Below, one piece after another: positions 24,329-24,412 of a DNA stretch of 24,412 nt. This DNA comes from Lentisphaeria bacterium (GTDB lineage Bacteria > Verrucomicrobiota > Lentisphaeria > Victivallales > Victivallaceae): positions 1 to 24,412 of the forward strand of contig JABLYX010000070.1 of assembly GCA_018265615.1 (NCBI GenBank), written 5' to 3'. Every line of letters begins with the position of its first letter. Position 1 is the first letter of the stretch. Made by a program: the position numbers and the translations under genes. The notes beneath the pieces were generated by a model. That model searched no databases, was not told the origin of the DNA, and saw only the letters and a program-made list of their open reading frames with translations.

Positions 24329-24412
24329 TCTTTACCTCAAAAGACCGTAATAACATATTATTGCTCCGAACTTTTAATACCGTGCATATCTGACGGAATC
24401 CTTTTGAAAGAA
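24329..24412. other. Upstream region of the helicase operon
   Basis: 84 AT-rich bases to the window edge. The ribosome site GAGG is at 24335-24338. A -10-like TAATAT is visible on the minus strand but no matching -35, so the promoter is unproven. Confidence 0.3.

Noticed and set aside
1..24412. CRISPR array
   Set aside because: No set of regularly spaced identical repeats was seen; the nearest were the three 9-mers at 13304-13349, which are too few and short.

Overview
The window looks like a chromosomal piece of a Lentisphaerota (PVC-group) bacterium, probably a Victivallis-like relative. The main clue is the minus-strand gene at 11454-12224: a pseudopilin-like protein with an FTLIELLVVI-type N-terminus and a C-terminal H-x9-DG motif, a family greatly expanded in that phylum. 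It sits in an operon with a GntR/LacI-type regulator, a very large secreted glycosidase and a Gfo/Idh/MocA oxidoreductase. The taxon is inferred; no rRNA or other decisive marker is present.

Bases 1-16,290 are GC-rich and densely packed. They hold, in order: the 3' end of a short-form thiI; a type IV pilus/type II secretion cluster with two tandem PilB/GspE-like ATPases followed by PilC/GspF; a strong intrinsic terminator; manC (mannose-1-phosphate guanylyltransferase) overlapping coaX (type III pantothenate kinase); a minus-strand four-gene sugar operon (regulator, pseudopilin, glycosidase, oxidoreductase) with stop/start overlaps at two junctions; and, divergent from it, a plus-strand operon encoding a four-domain CoA-disulfide/polysulfide reductase (FAD oxidoreductase, rhodanese, TusA, DsrE) and an ArsR-family regulator.

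At 16,309-16,353 lies the 3' half of a tRNA-Arg(CCG) gene on the minus strand, from the anticodon loop to CCA. It is followed, in the tRNA's reading direction, by a terminator. The 5' half is missing and is replaced by unrelated sequence. This is the footprint of an integrative element in the tRNA gene. To the right the sequence becomes AT-richer and the content changes to that of a mobile/defence island: an excisionase-like HTH protein, an unknown protein, a HipB-type antitoxin broken by two in-frame stop codons, a self-inhibited class II Fic AMP-transferase, and a minus-strand operon of three nuclease-type genes. The other end of the element, its integrase and the intact tRNA would lie beyond the right edge.

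The minus-strand operon at 19,235-24,328 is the most interesting feature. Its first gene is a 1039-aa PLD nuclease + SF2 helicase + DUF3427-like protein, the architecture of the modified-cytosine-dependent type IV restriction enzyme SauUSI. Then come a NERD nuclease-like protein with a C-terminal zinc ribbon and an HNH endonuclease. I infer a type IV restriction system with two accessory nucleases, possibly an undescribed composite defence module. Function has not been tested, and the operon is inferred from spacing alone.
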